Positions 16,872-25,199 of a stretch of DNA of 64,000 nt are shown piece by piece; position 1 is the first letter of the stretch; each line of letters starts with the position of its first letter. The notes under the pieces were generated by a model. It did no database searches. It saw only the letters and a list, made by a program, of their open reading frames with translations, and was not told the DNA's origin. This DNA is from Streptomyces flavofungini (GTDB lineage: Bacteria; Actinomycetota; Actinomycetes; Streptomycetales; Streptomycetaceae). Made by a program: the position numbers and the translations under genes. Location: contig NZ_BMVR01000001.1 in assembly GCF_014650815.1 (NCBI RefSeq), positions 558,001 through 622,000 on the forward strand. Direction: 5' to 3'.

Positions 16872-17035
16872 CCCTCCCCTTGTCAGTTGCTCCGCGGATC
16901 CCCCCGGATCCCCCCTCCAGAGCTTCTGACACCCAGTACGACACGCATGGTGGCGGAAGGGTTGCACGCCGTCGGCAAGTTCCCCCGGAAGATTTCAGCG
17001 CGCCGACGAACCACCGCGGACGTAGCGTTTCGCCC

Positions 17036-17581
17036 ATGAGCGACGACACCTCATTCGAGCAGGACGTACTGACCGAGCTGGGCGACGACAGGCTCCAGGA
17101 GATCGCCGACGCGCTCGGCACAGACCCGGCCGCGGCGCAGGCCGTCGTGGGCGAGACGGTCTCGACGCTGTCCGGCTCCTTGCGGGACAAGGCCCAGGCG
17201 GCCGACCCGGCGGAGGCGGCCGAGGTGCGCCAGGCCTTCACGGCGGAGGCCCCCCTCCAGGGCGTGGCCACCCTGGGCGGCGGCCTCGGCGGGCTGCTCG
17301 GCGGCGGCGTCATGGCAGGCATGCTCGGCAAGCTGAGCCGCCCGGTGGCGAACGCGGTCGCGAAGAAGACCGGCCTCCCGGTGGCGACGGTGACGCGCGC
17401 GGTGGAACTCCTGATCCCGGTGGTTCTCGCGGTGCTCACGAAGCGCGCCCAGAAGACGCAGCGGACCGGGTCCTCCGGCGCCGCGCCGGGTGCGGCGCCC
17501 ACCGCCGGTCAGGGCGGCGGCGGGAGCGGGGGCGGGCTCGGGGATCTGCTGGGCGACATTCTGGGGAGCGGCAAGAAGTAG
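17036..17581 (+). CDS. DUF937 domain protein
   Basis: 181 residues matching the DUF937 family (YidB-like). Regular helices start with SFEQDVLTELGDDRLQEIAD, include a glycine-rich centre (LGGGLGGLLGGGVMAGMLG), and end in a Gly-rich tail GGLGDLLGDILGSGKK, which is characteristic. No signal peptide is obvious. Start ATG 17036 follows the 216-base gap after rbsD, where the only feature seen is the terminator. Function of the family is unresolved. Confidence 0.8.
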   Translation: MSDDTSFEQDVLTELGDDRLQEIADALGTDPAAAQAVVGETVSTLSGSLRDKAQAADPAEAAEVRQAFTAEAPLQGVATLGGGLGGLLGGGVMAGMLGKLSRPVANAVAKKTGLPVATVTRAVELLIPVVLAVLTKRAQKTQRTGSSGAAPGAAPTAGQGGGGSGGGLGDLLGDILGSGKK

Positions 17582-17647
17582 CCGCACGCGGCGGCACGCC
17601 CGCGAGCGCCGCGCCCCGCACCCGTCAAACGCCGCGCCCTGGACCCG

Positions 17648-17920
17648 TCAACAGCGGCGTGCGGCCTGCAGCCAGGCGAGGTTCATCACCGCGATCGCAC
17701 CCCAGATCCAGCAGACGACGGCGCTTCCGTCCGGCGCCAGCGCCGTGGCGAGTGCGCCCAGTGCGACCGTGCCGAGCACCAGTCTGGTGCCGCGCCTCAG
17801 CTCCAGTGCCGTGCGCAGTGGCCCCGGTTCGGCCAGCCTGTCGGCCAGGTAGGCATCGAACGCCTCCGCGACCTGGTCGTCGATCTCGTCCCGCAACTGG
17901 GCATCCAGCGAGTCAGCCAT
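17648..17920 (-). CDS. small membrane protein, unknown
   Basis: 90 residues: a charged N-terminal half (SLDAQLRDEIDDQVAEAFDA) and two hydrophobic segments, TRLVLGTVALGALATALAPD and AVVCWIWGAIAVMNLAWLQA, likely a hairpin of transmembrane helices at ~44-63 and ~67-86. ATG 17920 was chosen as the first ATG of the conserved-looking reading frame. It is divergent from the ArsR-type regulator and shares its palindrome-rich promoter region, so it is a plausible target of that regulator. No homologous family is recognised. Confidence 0.65.
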   Translation of the reverse strand: MADSLDAQLRDEIDDQVAEAFDAYLADRLAEPGPLRTALELRRGTRLVLGTVALGALATALAPDGSAVVCWIWGAIAVMNLAWLQAARRC

Positions 17921-18006
17921 GGTCGGCCACCCCCGCCCGGTTCTTCCGCATCTCGACCCCCGAGCGCTCCGGCGCCCGTTGGCGCCCCTTGAACCAACGT
18001 AGCCAT

Positions 18007-18059
18007 TGCAGAGAGATTCTGCAAACAATCTCTGCAACAACTGCAGAGACTCTCTGCAG
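18007..18059. promoter_or_regulatory. palindromic operator cluster upstream of the ArsR-type gene
   Basis: TGCAGAGAGATTCTGCA (18007-18023; arms TGCAGA/TCTGCA) and CTGCAGAGA-C-TCTCTGCAG (18041-18059; perfect 9-1-9) are separated by a further half site TCTCTGCA. The region lies directly before the regulator start and opposite the small membrane protein gene. Confidence 0.7.
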
Positions 18060-18072
18060 TACCCTGGTCGGC

Positions 18073-18675
18073 ATGGTCGAGCGCCCCGAGAAGAGAGTCC
18101 TCACCGGCCCGGACCTCAAGGCCTTCTACAAGGCGCTGTCCAACCCGGTGCGCCGCGACATCCTGAGCTATCTGGGCGAGCACGGCGAAGCGAACTCCAC
18201 CAGCGTCGCCAAGGCCCTCGGCGAGAGCACCGGCACCACCAGCTACCACCTGCGCAAACTCGCCGACCTGAAGCTGATCGCCGAGATCGAGGAGCGGTCC
18301 ACCGGCCGGGAGCGCTGGTGGAAGTCGCTCATGACGGACATCTTCACGCCGCCGGGCCTGGAGCTGACGGCCGACGAACGCGAGGCCGCCGTCAAGATCG
18401 GCGCGCTCAAGATGACCCAGGACCTGAACCTGGTCGTGCGCGCGTACGCCGGGTACGACGCCTCCGCGGGCTGGAACCAGATCCATCGCTCCGGGCTGCG
18501 GATGACGAAGGAGCAGGTCGCCGCGTTCGCCGAGGAGTACCAGACACTGCTGCGCAAGTACCAGTCCGAGCCGGGCGACCACCCGCCCGGCTCACGGCAG
18601 GTGGCCGTACGCCTGGTGGTCGTGCCCGACGAAGGCCCCCGGCCCACCCTGCCGACCGTGCCTGACGACGAGTGA
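18073..18675 (+). CDS. ArsR-type winged-helix transcriptional regulator
   Basis: 200 residues with an N-terminal ArsR/HTH_20 winged helix: YKALSNPVRRDILSYLGEHG, then STSVAKALGESTGTTSYHLR as the recognition region. No metal-binding CxC or HxH motif is visible, so metal sensing is unlikely. The C-terminal half (residues ~85-200) resembles the helical extension of padR-like/ArsR proteins of Streptomyces. ATG 18073 starts 14 bases after the perfect palindrome, implying autoregulation. Divergent from the small membrane protein. Confidence 0.85.
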   Translation: MVERPEKRVLTGPDLKAFYKALSNPVRRDILSYLGEHGEANSTSVAKALGESTGTTSYHLRKLADLKLIAEIEERSTGRERWWKSLMTDIFTPPGLELTADEREAAVKIGALKMTQDLNLVVRAYAGYDASAGWNQIHRSGLRMTKEQVAAFAEEYQTLLRKYQSEPGDHPPGSRQVAVRLVVVPDEGPRPTLPTVPDDE

Positions 18676-18693
18676 CGGGCGGGCCGGGCAGGC

Positions 18694-19545
18694 TCAGCAG
18701 GCGTGCGCCAGATACCTCCGCACCGTCTCCCCCAGCACCTCCCGGCCGTCCCCCGCCCACAGGGTGTCGTTGAAGAGCTCGACCTCGATCGGGCCGGTGA
18801 AGCCGGAGGACTCGACCAGGGAGCGCCAGAAGCGGAAGTCGACGGCGCCGTCGCCGAGTTGGCCGCGGCCGGTGAGGACGCCGTGGGGCAACGGGGTGGT
18901 CCAGTCGGCGAGTTGGAAGGCGTGCAGGCGGCCCGTGGTGGTGGCGCGGGTGAGGGCGGCGGGGGCCTGGTCGTCCCACCAGATGTGGTACGTGTCGGCG
19001 CAGACGCCGACCTGGTCGGCGGGGAAGCGTTCGGCCAGGTCGAGGGCCTGGGTGAGGGTGGAGACCACGCAGCGGTCGGCGGCGTACATCGGGTGCAGGG
19101 GTTCGATGGCGAGGCGGACGGCGCGGGCGGCGGCGTAGGGGGCGAGGTCGGCGAGGGCGTCGGCGACGCGTTCGCGGGCGGCGGGCAGGTCGCGGTCCCG
19201 GTCGCCGGCGGGGAGGCCGCCGGAGACCAGGACCAGGGTGTCGGTGCCGAGGGTGGCGGCCTCGTCGACGGCGGCGCGGTTGTCGGCCAGGGCACGGGCC
19301 CGTTCGGCGGGGTCGCGCGCGGTGAAGAAGCCGCCCCGGCAGAGCGTGGTGACGGTCAGACCGGCGCCCCGCACCAGCTTCGCGGCCGCCTCCACCCCGT
19401 ACTCCCTGACCGGCTGGCGCCACAGGCCGACGCCCCGGATGCCCAAGTCGGCGCAGGCGGTGACCAGTTCGGGGAGCGAGAGCTGCTTCACCGTCATCTG
19501 GTTGATGCTGAAGTGGGCCGGGGCGCGGGGCGGGGCGGGGGTCAT
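18694..19545 (-). CDS. sugar phosphate isomerase/epimerase (TIM barrel)
   Basis: 283 residues of the xylose-isomerase-like TIM-barrel family. Key pieces are LGIRGVGLWRQPVREYGVEA, VRLAIEPLHPMYAADRCVVS (a metal-binding Glu), VGVCADTYHIWWD (Asp/His) and PIEVELFNDTLWAGDG (terminal Glu). It is the third gene of an operon running leftward: its ATG overlaps the DUF993 stop by 4 bases. With the upstream oxidoreductase and aldolase-like gene it probably acts on a keto-sugar, but the substrate cannot be read from the sequence. Confidence 0.85.
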   Translation of the reverse strand: MTPAPPRAPAHFSINQMTVKQLSLPELVTACADLGIRGVGLWRQPVREYGVEAAAKLVRGAGLTVTTLCRGGFFTARDPAERARALADNRAAVDEAATLGTDTLVLVSGGLPAGDRDRDLPAARERVADALADLAPYAAARAVRLAIEPLHPMYAADRCVVSTLTQALDLAERFPADQVGVCADTYHIWWDDQAPAALTRATTTGRLHAFQLADWTTPLPHGVLTGRGQLGDGAVDFRFWRSLVESSGFTGPIEVELFNDTLWAGDGREVLGETVRRYLAHAC

Positions 19546-20672
19546 GGGGTGACTCCGTGGATCGTCAGGAGCGTCCGCATGCGGTACGCGGCCAGGTCCG
19601 GGTCGGGGAACAGGTGCAGGTCGGCGGCCAGTTCGTACGCCCGGGTGAGGTGCGGCAGCGAGCGCGCCGACTGCCAGCCGCCGACCATCGTGAAGTGGCT
19701 CTGGTGTCCGGCCAGCCAGGCCAGGAAGACGACGCCCGTCTTGTAGAAGCGGGTGGGCGGCTGGAAGAGGTGGCGGGCCAACTCGACGGTGGGGTCGAGG
19801 AGTTCGCGGAAGGCCTTGGGGTCGTCCGCGTCCAGGGCGCGTACGGCTCGGGCCGCGAGGGGTGCCAGCGGGTCGAAGACGCCGAGGAGCGCGTCGCTGT
19901 GGCCCTGGTCGTCGCCCGCGATCAGGTCGGGGTAGTGGAAGTCGTCGCCCGTGTAGCAGCGCACCCCGTCCGGCAGGCGGCGGCGCAGGGCGACCTCGCG
20001 GTCCGCGTCCAGGAGCGAGATCTTCACGCCGTCCACCTTGCCGGGGTGCGCGGCGATCACCTCCAGGAAGGTGTCCGTGGCGGCGTCCAGGCCGGCCGAG
20101 CCCCAGTAGCCCGCGAGTGCCGGGTCGAACATGGGGCCCAGCCAGTGCAGGATCACGGGAGCGGCGGCCTGGCGGAGCAGGTGGTCGTACGTGGCCAGGT
20201 AGTCGTCGGCGCCGCGCGCCACGGCCGCCAGCGCGCGCGACGCCATCAGGATGGCCCGCGCGCCGGTCCCCTCCACGAGGCCCAACTGCTCCTCGTACGC
20301 GTGCCGTACGTCGGCGAGGGTCGCCGCGGGCGAGGTCAGCTGGTCCGTGCCGACGCCGCACGCGATCCGGCCGCCCACCGCCTCGGCCTCCGCCGCCGAC
20401 CGCCGGATCAGCTCGGCCGCGCCCGCCCAGTCCAGGCCCATGCCGCGCTGCGCGGTGTCCATGGCCTCGGCGACGCCCAGGCCGTGTGCCCACAGATGGC
20501 GGCGGAAGGCGAGGGTGGCGTCCCAGTCGACGGCGGCGGGGTCGTCCGGGGACACGTCGGCACGCGGGTCGGCGACGACGTGGGCGGCGGCGAAGACGGT
20601 GCGGGTGCGCAAGGGGGGTGAGGGGGATGCAGGGGGCGAGGAGGGCGAGGAGGGCACGGACGCCGCGTTCAC
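19542..20672 (-). CDS. DUF993 protein (DHDPS/NAL-aldolase-like)
   Basis: 376 residues of the DUF993 family, a TIM-barrel group related to dihydrodipicolinate synthase/N-acetylneuraminate lyase. Visible: GLGVAEAMDTAQRGMGLDWA, IACGVGTDQL, PVILHWLGPMFDPALAGYWG, and GKVDGVKISLLDAD with a Lys in the position expected for a Schiff base. The C-terminal region holds PPTRFYKTGVVFLAWLAGHQ. GTG 20672 has GGAG about 8 bases upstream and overlaps the oxidoreductase stop (GTGA). Reaction unknown; aldol cleavage of an oxidised sugar is an inference from fold and neighbours. Confidence 0.82.
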   Translation of the reverse strand: MNAASVPSSPSSPPASPSPPLRTRTVFAAAHVVADPRADVSPDDPAAVDWDATLAFRRHLWAHGLGVAEAMDTAQRGMGLDWAGAAELIRRSAAEAEAVGGRIACGVGTDQLTSPAATLADVRHAYEEQLGLVEGTGARAILMASRALAAVARGADDYLATYDHLLRQAAAPVILHWLGPMFDPALAGYWGSAGLDAATDTFLEVIAAHPGKVDGVKISLLDADREVALRRRLPDGVRCYTGDDFHYPDLIAGDDQGHSDALLGVFDPLAPLAARAVRALDADDPKAFRELLDPTVELARHLFQPPTRFYKTGVVFLAWLAGHQSHFTMVGGWQSARSLPHLTRAYELAADLHLFPDPDLAAYRMRTLLTIHGVTP

Positions 20673-21829
20673 AGCGCGATCTCCGGTACGTCGATCCGGC
20701 GCCCCTCCGCCGACGACCGCAGCCCCAGCTCCGCCAGTTGCACGCCCCGCGCGCCCGCGAACAGGTCCCAGCGGTAGGGCGCGTCGGCGTACACGTGTCG
20801 CAGGAACAGCTCCCACTGTGCCTTGAAGCCGTTGTCGGACTCGCCCGCGGACCCGTTGTCGGGCACCTCCTGCCACTGGTCGCGGAAGGAGTGCGCGGCG
20901 GGCAGGTCGGGGTTCCAGACCGGCTTCGGGGTGGCCGCGCGGTGCTGGAAGCGGCAGCCGCGCAGGCCCGCGACGGCCGAGCCCTCGGTGCCGTCGACCT
21001 GGAACTCGACCAGTTCGTCGCGGTGCACCCGGACCGCCCAGGACGAGTTGATCTGCGCGACGGCGCCCCCGTCGAGCTCGAAGACGCCGTACGCGGCGTC
21101 GTCCGCCGTGGCGTCGTACGGCTTGCCGCGTTCGTCCCAGCGCTGCGGCACGTGGGTGACGGCGAGCGCCTGCACGGAGCGCACCCGGCCGAACAGTTCG
21201 TGCAGGACGTACTCCCAGTGCGGGAACATGTCGACGACGATGCCGCCGCCGTCCTCGGTCCGGTAGTTCCACGACGGGCGCTGGGCCTCCTGCCAGTCGC
21301 CCTCGAAGACCCAGTAGCCGAACTCGCCGCGCACGGACAGGATCTGCCCGAAGAAACCGCCGTCCACCAGGCGCTTCAGCTTGCGCAGGCCCGGCAGGAA
21401 GAGCTTGTCCTGGACGACGCCGTGCTTGACGCCGGCGTCCCGGGCGCGCCGGGCCAGGTCGAGGGCGGCGGCGAAGGAGGTGGCGGAGGGCTTCTCGGTG
21501 TAGAGGTGCTTGCCGGCGGCGAGCGCCTTCTTGATCGCGTCCTCGCGGGCCGAGGTGACCTGCGCGTCGAAGTAGATGTCGACCTCGGGGTCGGCGAGGA
21601 CGGCGTCCAGGTCGGTCGACCAGTGCGTGAGGCCGTGGCGCCCGGCGAGCTCGCGCAGCGCGTGCTCCCTGCGGCCCACGAGGACCGGCTCCGGCCACAG
21701 CCGGGTGCCGTCGCCCAGGTCGAGGCCGCCCTCCTCGCGCAGCGCGAGGATCGAGCGGACCAGGTGCTGGCGGTGACCCATGCGTCCCGTCACGCCGTTC
21801 ATGGCGATGCGGACCGTCTTGCGTGTCAC
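20669..21829 (-). CDS. Gfo/Idh/MocA-family oxidoreductase
   Basis: 386 residues, NAD(P)-dependent sugar/polyol dehydrogenase family. The N-terminal Rossmann region begins VRIAMNGVTGRMGHRQHLVR, with the family's LYTEKPSATS (EKP catalytic/cofactor motif), and C-terminal substrate domain pieces IVVDMFPHWEYVLHELFGRV and NSSWAVRVHRDELVEFQVDG. The cofactor loop is unusual in having GVTGRMG in place of the classic GxGxxG. First gene of the three-gene operon, divergent from a LacI regulator with an AAGCGCTT operator between. Confidence 0.88.
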   Translation of the reverse strand: MTRKTVRIAMNGVTGRMGHRQHLVRSILALREEGGLDLGDGTRLWPEPVLVGRREHALRELAGRHGLTHWSTDLDAVLADPEVDIYFDAQVTSAREDAIKKALAAGKHLYTEKPSATSFAAALDLARRARDAGVKHGVVQDKLFLPGLRKLKRLVDGGFFGQILSVRGEFGYWVFEGDWQEAQRPSWNYRTEDGGGIVVDMFPHWEYVLHELFGRVRSVQALAVTHVPQRWDERGKPYDATADDAAYGVFELDGGAVAQINSSWAVRVHRDELVEFQVDGTEGSAVAGLRGCRFQHRAATPKPVWNPDLPAAHSFRDQWQEVPDNGSAGESDNGFKAQWELFLRHVYADAPYRWDLFAGARGVQLAELGLRSSAEGRRIDVPEIAL

Positions 21830-21943
21830 GTGGTTCCTCCGTAGGCGCGGGGCGCTGGGCGCGCGGCGGGTGGGCGGGGGCGGTGGGCGGGGCGGTGGTC
21901 CTGTGCCCGGCGGGGTTCTTGGGCCCGGTGCGTCACTCCATGC

Positions 21944-21960
21944 GTAGCAAGCGCTTTCTA
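21944..21960. promoter_or_regulatory. LacI-type operator between the oxidoreductase operon and its regulator
   Basis: GTAGCAAGCGCTTTCTA has a perfect AAGCGCTT core (21949-21956) flanked by imperfect GC/TTC arms, typical of LacI/GalR sites. It is 115 bases from the oxidoreductase start and 55 bases from the lacI start. Confidence 0.7.
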
Positions 21961-22014
21961 TTGGGGAGAAGCTAGCCTGCCGGACAAGGTTCGTACAAGA
22001 CCGGAGGCCAACAG

Positions 22015-23067
22015 ATGACCGTGACCCTGGCGGACGTGGCGGCTCGCGCCCAGGTGTCCCCCGCCACCGTGTCCCGCGTACTGAACGGCAACTACCCCGT
22101 CGCCGCGGCGACGCGGGAGCGCGTACTGCGCGCGGTGGACGACCTGGAGTACGTCCTGAACGGCCCCGCGAGCTCGCTGGCCGCCGCGACCTCGGACCTG
22201 GTGGGCATCCTCGTCAACGACATCGCCGACCCGTTCTTCGGGATCATGGCGAGCGCGGTCCAGTCGGAGATCACCGGGCCCGGCGGGCGGGCCGGGGGCG
22301 AGCGGATGGCCGTCGTCTGCAACACCGGCGGCTCCCCCGAGCGCGAGCTGACCTACCTGACCCTGCTCCAGCGCCAGCGGGCCGCGGCCGTCGTGGTGAC
22401 CGGCGGCGCCATCGAGGACGCGCCGCACGCGGCGGCGATCGGCGGGAAGCTGCGGCGGCTCGGCGAGGCGGGCTCGCAGGTGGTGCTGTGCGGGCGGCCG
22501 CCCGCCGACGAGGCGCCCGACGCGGTGGCCCTGACCTTCGACAACCGAGGCGGCGGGCGCCGCCTCACCGACCACCTCATCGGCCTGGGCCACCGCCGCA
22601 TCGGCTACATCGCGGGCCCCACGGAGCGCACCACCACCCGCCACCGCCTGGAGGGCCACCAGGAGGCCCTCGCCGCCGCGGGCGTCCCCGACGACCCCCG
22701 CCTGACCCTGCACGGCCCCTACGACCGCCGCTCCGGCTACGACGCCACCCTCGAACTCCTGCGCCGCGCCCCCGAGTTGACCGCCGTCGTCGCCGCCAAC
22801 GACACGGTGGCCCTGGGCGCCTGCGCGGCTCTGCGCGACCGCGGCCTGACCATCCCCGACGACGTCTCGGTGGCGGGCTTCGACGACCTCCCCTTCAGCA
22901 TCGACGCGGTCCCGGCGCTGACGACGGTGCGGCTTCCCCTGTACGAGGCGGGGGCGCGGGCCGGGCGGATCGCCATGGGCCGCGAGGAGGAGCCGCCCGG
23001 GGGCATCGCGACGGTCCACGGCGAACTGATGGTGCGCGGCTCCACGGGGGCGCCGCGCCGGGCCTGA
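22015..23067 (+). CDS. LacI-family transcriptional regulator
   Basis: 350 residues. The HTH is TLADVAARAQVSPATVSRVL, followed by hinge and a sugar-binding-protein-like domain (LVGILVNDIADPFFGIMASA, GHRRIGYIAGPTERTTTRHR, VSVAGFDDLPFSIDAVPALT). GGAGG precedes ATG 22015. Divergent from the oxidoreductase-DUF993-isomerase operon and sharing one operator region, so it most likely controls that operon; ligand unknown. Confidence 0.9.
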   Translation: MTVTLADVAARAQVSPATVSRVLNGNYPVAAATRERVLRAVDDLEYVLNGPASSLAAATSDLVGILVNDIADPFFGIMASAVQSEITGPGGRAGGERMAVVCNTGGSPERELTYLTLLQRQRAAAVVVTGGAIEDAPHAAAIGGKLRRLGEAGSQVVLCGRPPADEAPDAVALTFDNRGGGRRLTDHLIGLGHRRIGYIAGPTERTTTRHRLEGHQEALAAAGVPDDPRLTLHGPYDRRSGYDATLELLRRAPELTAVVAANDTVALGACAALRDRGLTIPDDVSVAGFDDLPFSIDAVPALTTVRLPLYEAGARAGRIAMGREEEPPGGIATVHGELMVRGSTGAPRRA

Positions 23068-23113
23068 GGCCTCCGGGCCGCCTCCCGTCACCCCCGGTCG
23101 CCCCGGGCCCGCC

Positions 23114-23302
23114 TCAGGCCCCCGTGATCGTCCACCGGCCGACCTCCCGATGGGCGGAATCGAGGACGGTCTCGCCCGCCCCGGGCTCCATGCCGTAGTA
23201 CCGCAGGTTGCCCGCCCAGTAACGGAGGATGCGCCCCAGCTCCCGGGTGGTGTCCTCCGCGGACGCGGTGTCGTCGACGTCGACTTCGAGCAGGAACTTC
23301 AC
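23114..23302 (-). CDS. small conserved hypothetical protein
   Basis: 62 residues, MKFLLEVDVDDTASAEDTTR at the start, then ELGRILRYWAGNLRYYGMEP and a terminal REVGRWTITGA. I recognise this as a short protein recurrent in Streptomyces genomes, without known function. GTG 23302 has GGAGG 7 bases upstream. No signal peptide or membrane segment. The longer upstream reading frame is explained by the adjacent Nudix remnant and not by an N-terminal extension. Confidence 0.7.
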   Translation of the reverse strand: MKFLLEVDVDDTASAEDTTRELGRILRYWAGNLRYYGMEPGAGETVLDSAHREVGRWTITGA

Positions 23303-23458
23303 GACGGCCTCCACAGGCGCACTCGGGGCGGGGCCGATGCCACCGCCCACTCGTGGGTTCCAGCATTTCATTGAAGTTGCTCTGGGGACTTTTCCAGAAT
23401 CCTGGCAGGTCAGCGACTCGCGTAACGCGACAAGTCTCAAATGGGGACGGTGGCGTGC

Positions 23459-23554
23459 CCGGCCCTGGTCACCGGTCACGACGGCGGAGGCAGCCACGAC
23501 CAAGCTGTTGGGTTCCGGGGCGTCCGGATCGTCGTGGTACCCGGTCCGTGCCAT
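23459..23554 (-). pseudogene. Nudix hydrolase N-terminal remnant
   Basis: Reading leftward from ATG 23554, the first ~32 residues (MARTGYHDDPDAPEPNSLVV then AASAVVTGDQGR) look like the start of Streptomyces Nudix hydrolases, which continue with a short strand and the GX5EX7REUXEEXGU box. Here the similarity ends abruptly and no Nudix box follows before the next gene, so the gene appears internally deleted. The intervening 23303-23458 holds small inverted repeats (CTCGCGT/ACGCGA at ~23417) and the leader of the 62-residue gene. Family call is from memory. Confidence 0.5.
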
Positions 23555-23599
23555 CAGGCGGTCTGACGCGCCTCGAACGGGTACTGGTATGACTGGTGC

Positions 23600-23977
23600 A
23601 TGCAGGAAGAGGCCGCGCAGTCCGCGATCGACACGTTCATCTCCGCCTTCAACGCCCCGGACGACAGTCGGGTGACGACCCTGCTCTCCCAGGCCCTGAC
23701 CTCGGACGTGGTCTTCTGGGGGCCGCTCGGGCAGCGGGAGGGGATCGAGGAGGTCGAGCGGTTCGTGCTGGATCTTCGGCGGCATCCGGCGGGGGCCGGG
23801 ACCATGGTGCGGTGCTCGGCGGTGGACATGCCGGACGAGTGGGCCCGGTACCAGTGGGTCTTCACCACGCCGGACGGGGGGCCGCGGCTCGCGGGCACGG
23901 ATGTCGTGCATCTGCGGCGGAGTCTCATCGACCAGATCATCGTGTTCGCCGGGGAGATCAAGCCGTCCGGCTCCTGA
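23600..23977 (+). CDS. SnoaL-like / NTF2-fold protein
   Basis: 125 residues of the NTF2-like cone fold: an N-terminal helix (AAQSAIDTFISAFNAPDDSR), VVFWGPLGQREGIEEVERFV typical of SnoaL-type polyketide cyclase/isomerase-like proteins, and C-terminal strands DVVHLRRSLIDQIIVFAGEI. Catalytic Asp/His residues of steroid isomerases cannot be assigned. Single gene, divergent from the Nudix remnant. Could be a small-molecule binding protein or enzyme. Confidence 0.7.
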   Translation: MQEEAAQSAIDTFISAFNAPDDSRVTTLLSQALTSDVVFWGPLGQREGIEEVERFVLDLRRHPAGAGTMVRCSAVDMPDEWARYQWVFTTPDGGPRLAGTDVVHLRRSLIDQIIVFAGEIKPSGS

Positions 23978-24097
23978 GTCCGTTCGCTTGAGGGGCGTGA
24001 TACCGGCGGGAACTCCGGGTACCCAAGTGGGCTCTGCTCGCCGAAGCTGAAGGGGAGTTCGTCTCCTTCCCTGCCAGTCGATGCGGAGAGTTGAACC

Positions 24098-25108
24098 ATG
24101 GCCCCAGAGAATCCCTCGGCCCGCGCGTCCGGGCCGGTCGGCACGCCCCGTCGCACCGTGCTCGCCGGTGCGGTCGCCTCCGCCGTCGCCTCCGCCGTCG
24201 CCGTCGCCGCGGGTACCGGCGCCGCGCGGGCCGCGTCCGGGCGCGGCGGCTGGCCCAGCACCTTCCCGCTGCCCAACGGGTTTCGGCCCGAGGGCATCGC
24301 CGTCGGGAGAGCGCCGTACGCCTATGTGGGGTCGCTGGGCACCGGGGGCGTGTACCGGGCCGATCTGCGCACCGGGCGGGGCGAGTTGCTGCACGCGGGC
24401 GCGCCCGGCGTCCCCGCCGTCGGGATGAAGGCCGGGCGGGACGGGCTGCTGTACGTCGCCGGGGGCGCCAGCGGTACCGCGCGCGTGCTGGATCTGCGCA
24501 CCGGCGCGATCGTGGCCACGTACCAACTCGCGGCGGAAACCGGCCACTTCATCAATGATGTGCACCTTGCGGAGGACCGCGCCTGGTTCACGGATTCGAG
24601 TGACCGGGTGCTGTACGGCGTACCGCGTGGGCGCGGGCGCCGGGGGGACGTCCGCCGGGTGCGGCTCGGTGGGGACTGGCAGCAGGAGCCCGGTGTCATC
24701 AACGCCAACGGCATCACGTCCACTCCTGACGGGCGGGGGCTGATCGTCGTCAGGAGTCTGCCCGCCGGGCGGCTGTACCGGGTCGACGCGCGCAGCGGTG
24801 ACGCTGTGGAGATCCGGCTGAAGGGCGCGGCCGACGTGCAGTACGGCGACGGTCTCGTGCGGGTGGGGCGCACGTTGTTCGTGGTGCAGAACCGGCTCAA
24901 CGTCGTCACCGGGTTCCGGCTCGGGGCCGATGGGCGCAGCGCCGTCCTGCGCCATCGCCTCACCGACCCCCGCCTCGACGTTCCCGCGACCGCCGCCCGC
25001 TTCGGCGACCGCCTCTACCTGGTCAACGCCCGGTTCACGACTCCGCCCGCGCCCGACACCACGTACGACGTCGTCGCCGTGCCGCTGCCCGGGGCCACGG
25101 CCAGGTGA
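24098..25108 (+). CDS. secreted beta-propeller protein (SMP-30-like), Tat signal
   Basis: 336 residues. A twin-arginine signal (GTPRRTVLAGAVAS, ~residues 20-33) and an Ala-rich stretch ending near AARA (~50) indicate Tat export. The mature part has repeated propeller blades: GFRPEGIAVGRAPYAYVGSL, TGGVYRADLRTGRGELL, YRVDARSGDAVEIRLKGA. It resembles SMP-30/gluconolactonase or NHL-type domains; no catalytic metal site can be assigned. Probably an extracellular hydrolase or binding protein; single transcription unit. Confidence 0.75.
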   Translation: MAPENPSARASGPVGTPRRTVLAGAVASAVASAVAVAAGTGAARAASGRGGWPSTFPLPNGFRPEGIAVGRAPYAYVGSLGTGGVYRADLRTGRGELLHAGAPGVPAVGMKAGRDGLLYVAGGASGTARVLDLRTGAIVATYQLAAETGHFINDVHLAEDRAWFTDSSDRVLYGVPRGRGRRGDVRRVRLGGDWQQEPGVINANGITSTPDGRGLIVVRSLPAGRLYRVDARSGDAVEIRLKGAADVQYGDGLVRVGRTLFVVQNRLNVVTGFRLGADGRSAVLRHRLTDPRLDVPATAARFGDRLYLVNARFTTPPAPDTTYDVVAVPLPGATAR

Positions 25109-25150
25109 TGTCAGGCCATGGCTCCTGGCCGGTTCCGGTCGTATGCTCGG

Positions 25151-25175
25151 AGTTGCATCTCTGACTGAGTCAACT
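25151..25175. promoter_or_regulatory. possible MarR operator
   Basis: AGTTG (25151-25155) and CAACT (25171-25175) form an inverted repeat around TCTGACTGAGTC, 25 bases before the MarR-GNAT start. Short arms, so tentative. Confidence 0.35.
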
Positions 25176-25199
25176 ATCCGCCGGGAGAGGTGGTGGCGC

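Noticed and set aside
23114..24955. Single 613-codon minus-strand gene
   Set aside because: It runs antisense through the propeller and SnoaL-like genes; only its ends (Nudix-like start and the 62-residue gene) make sense.
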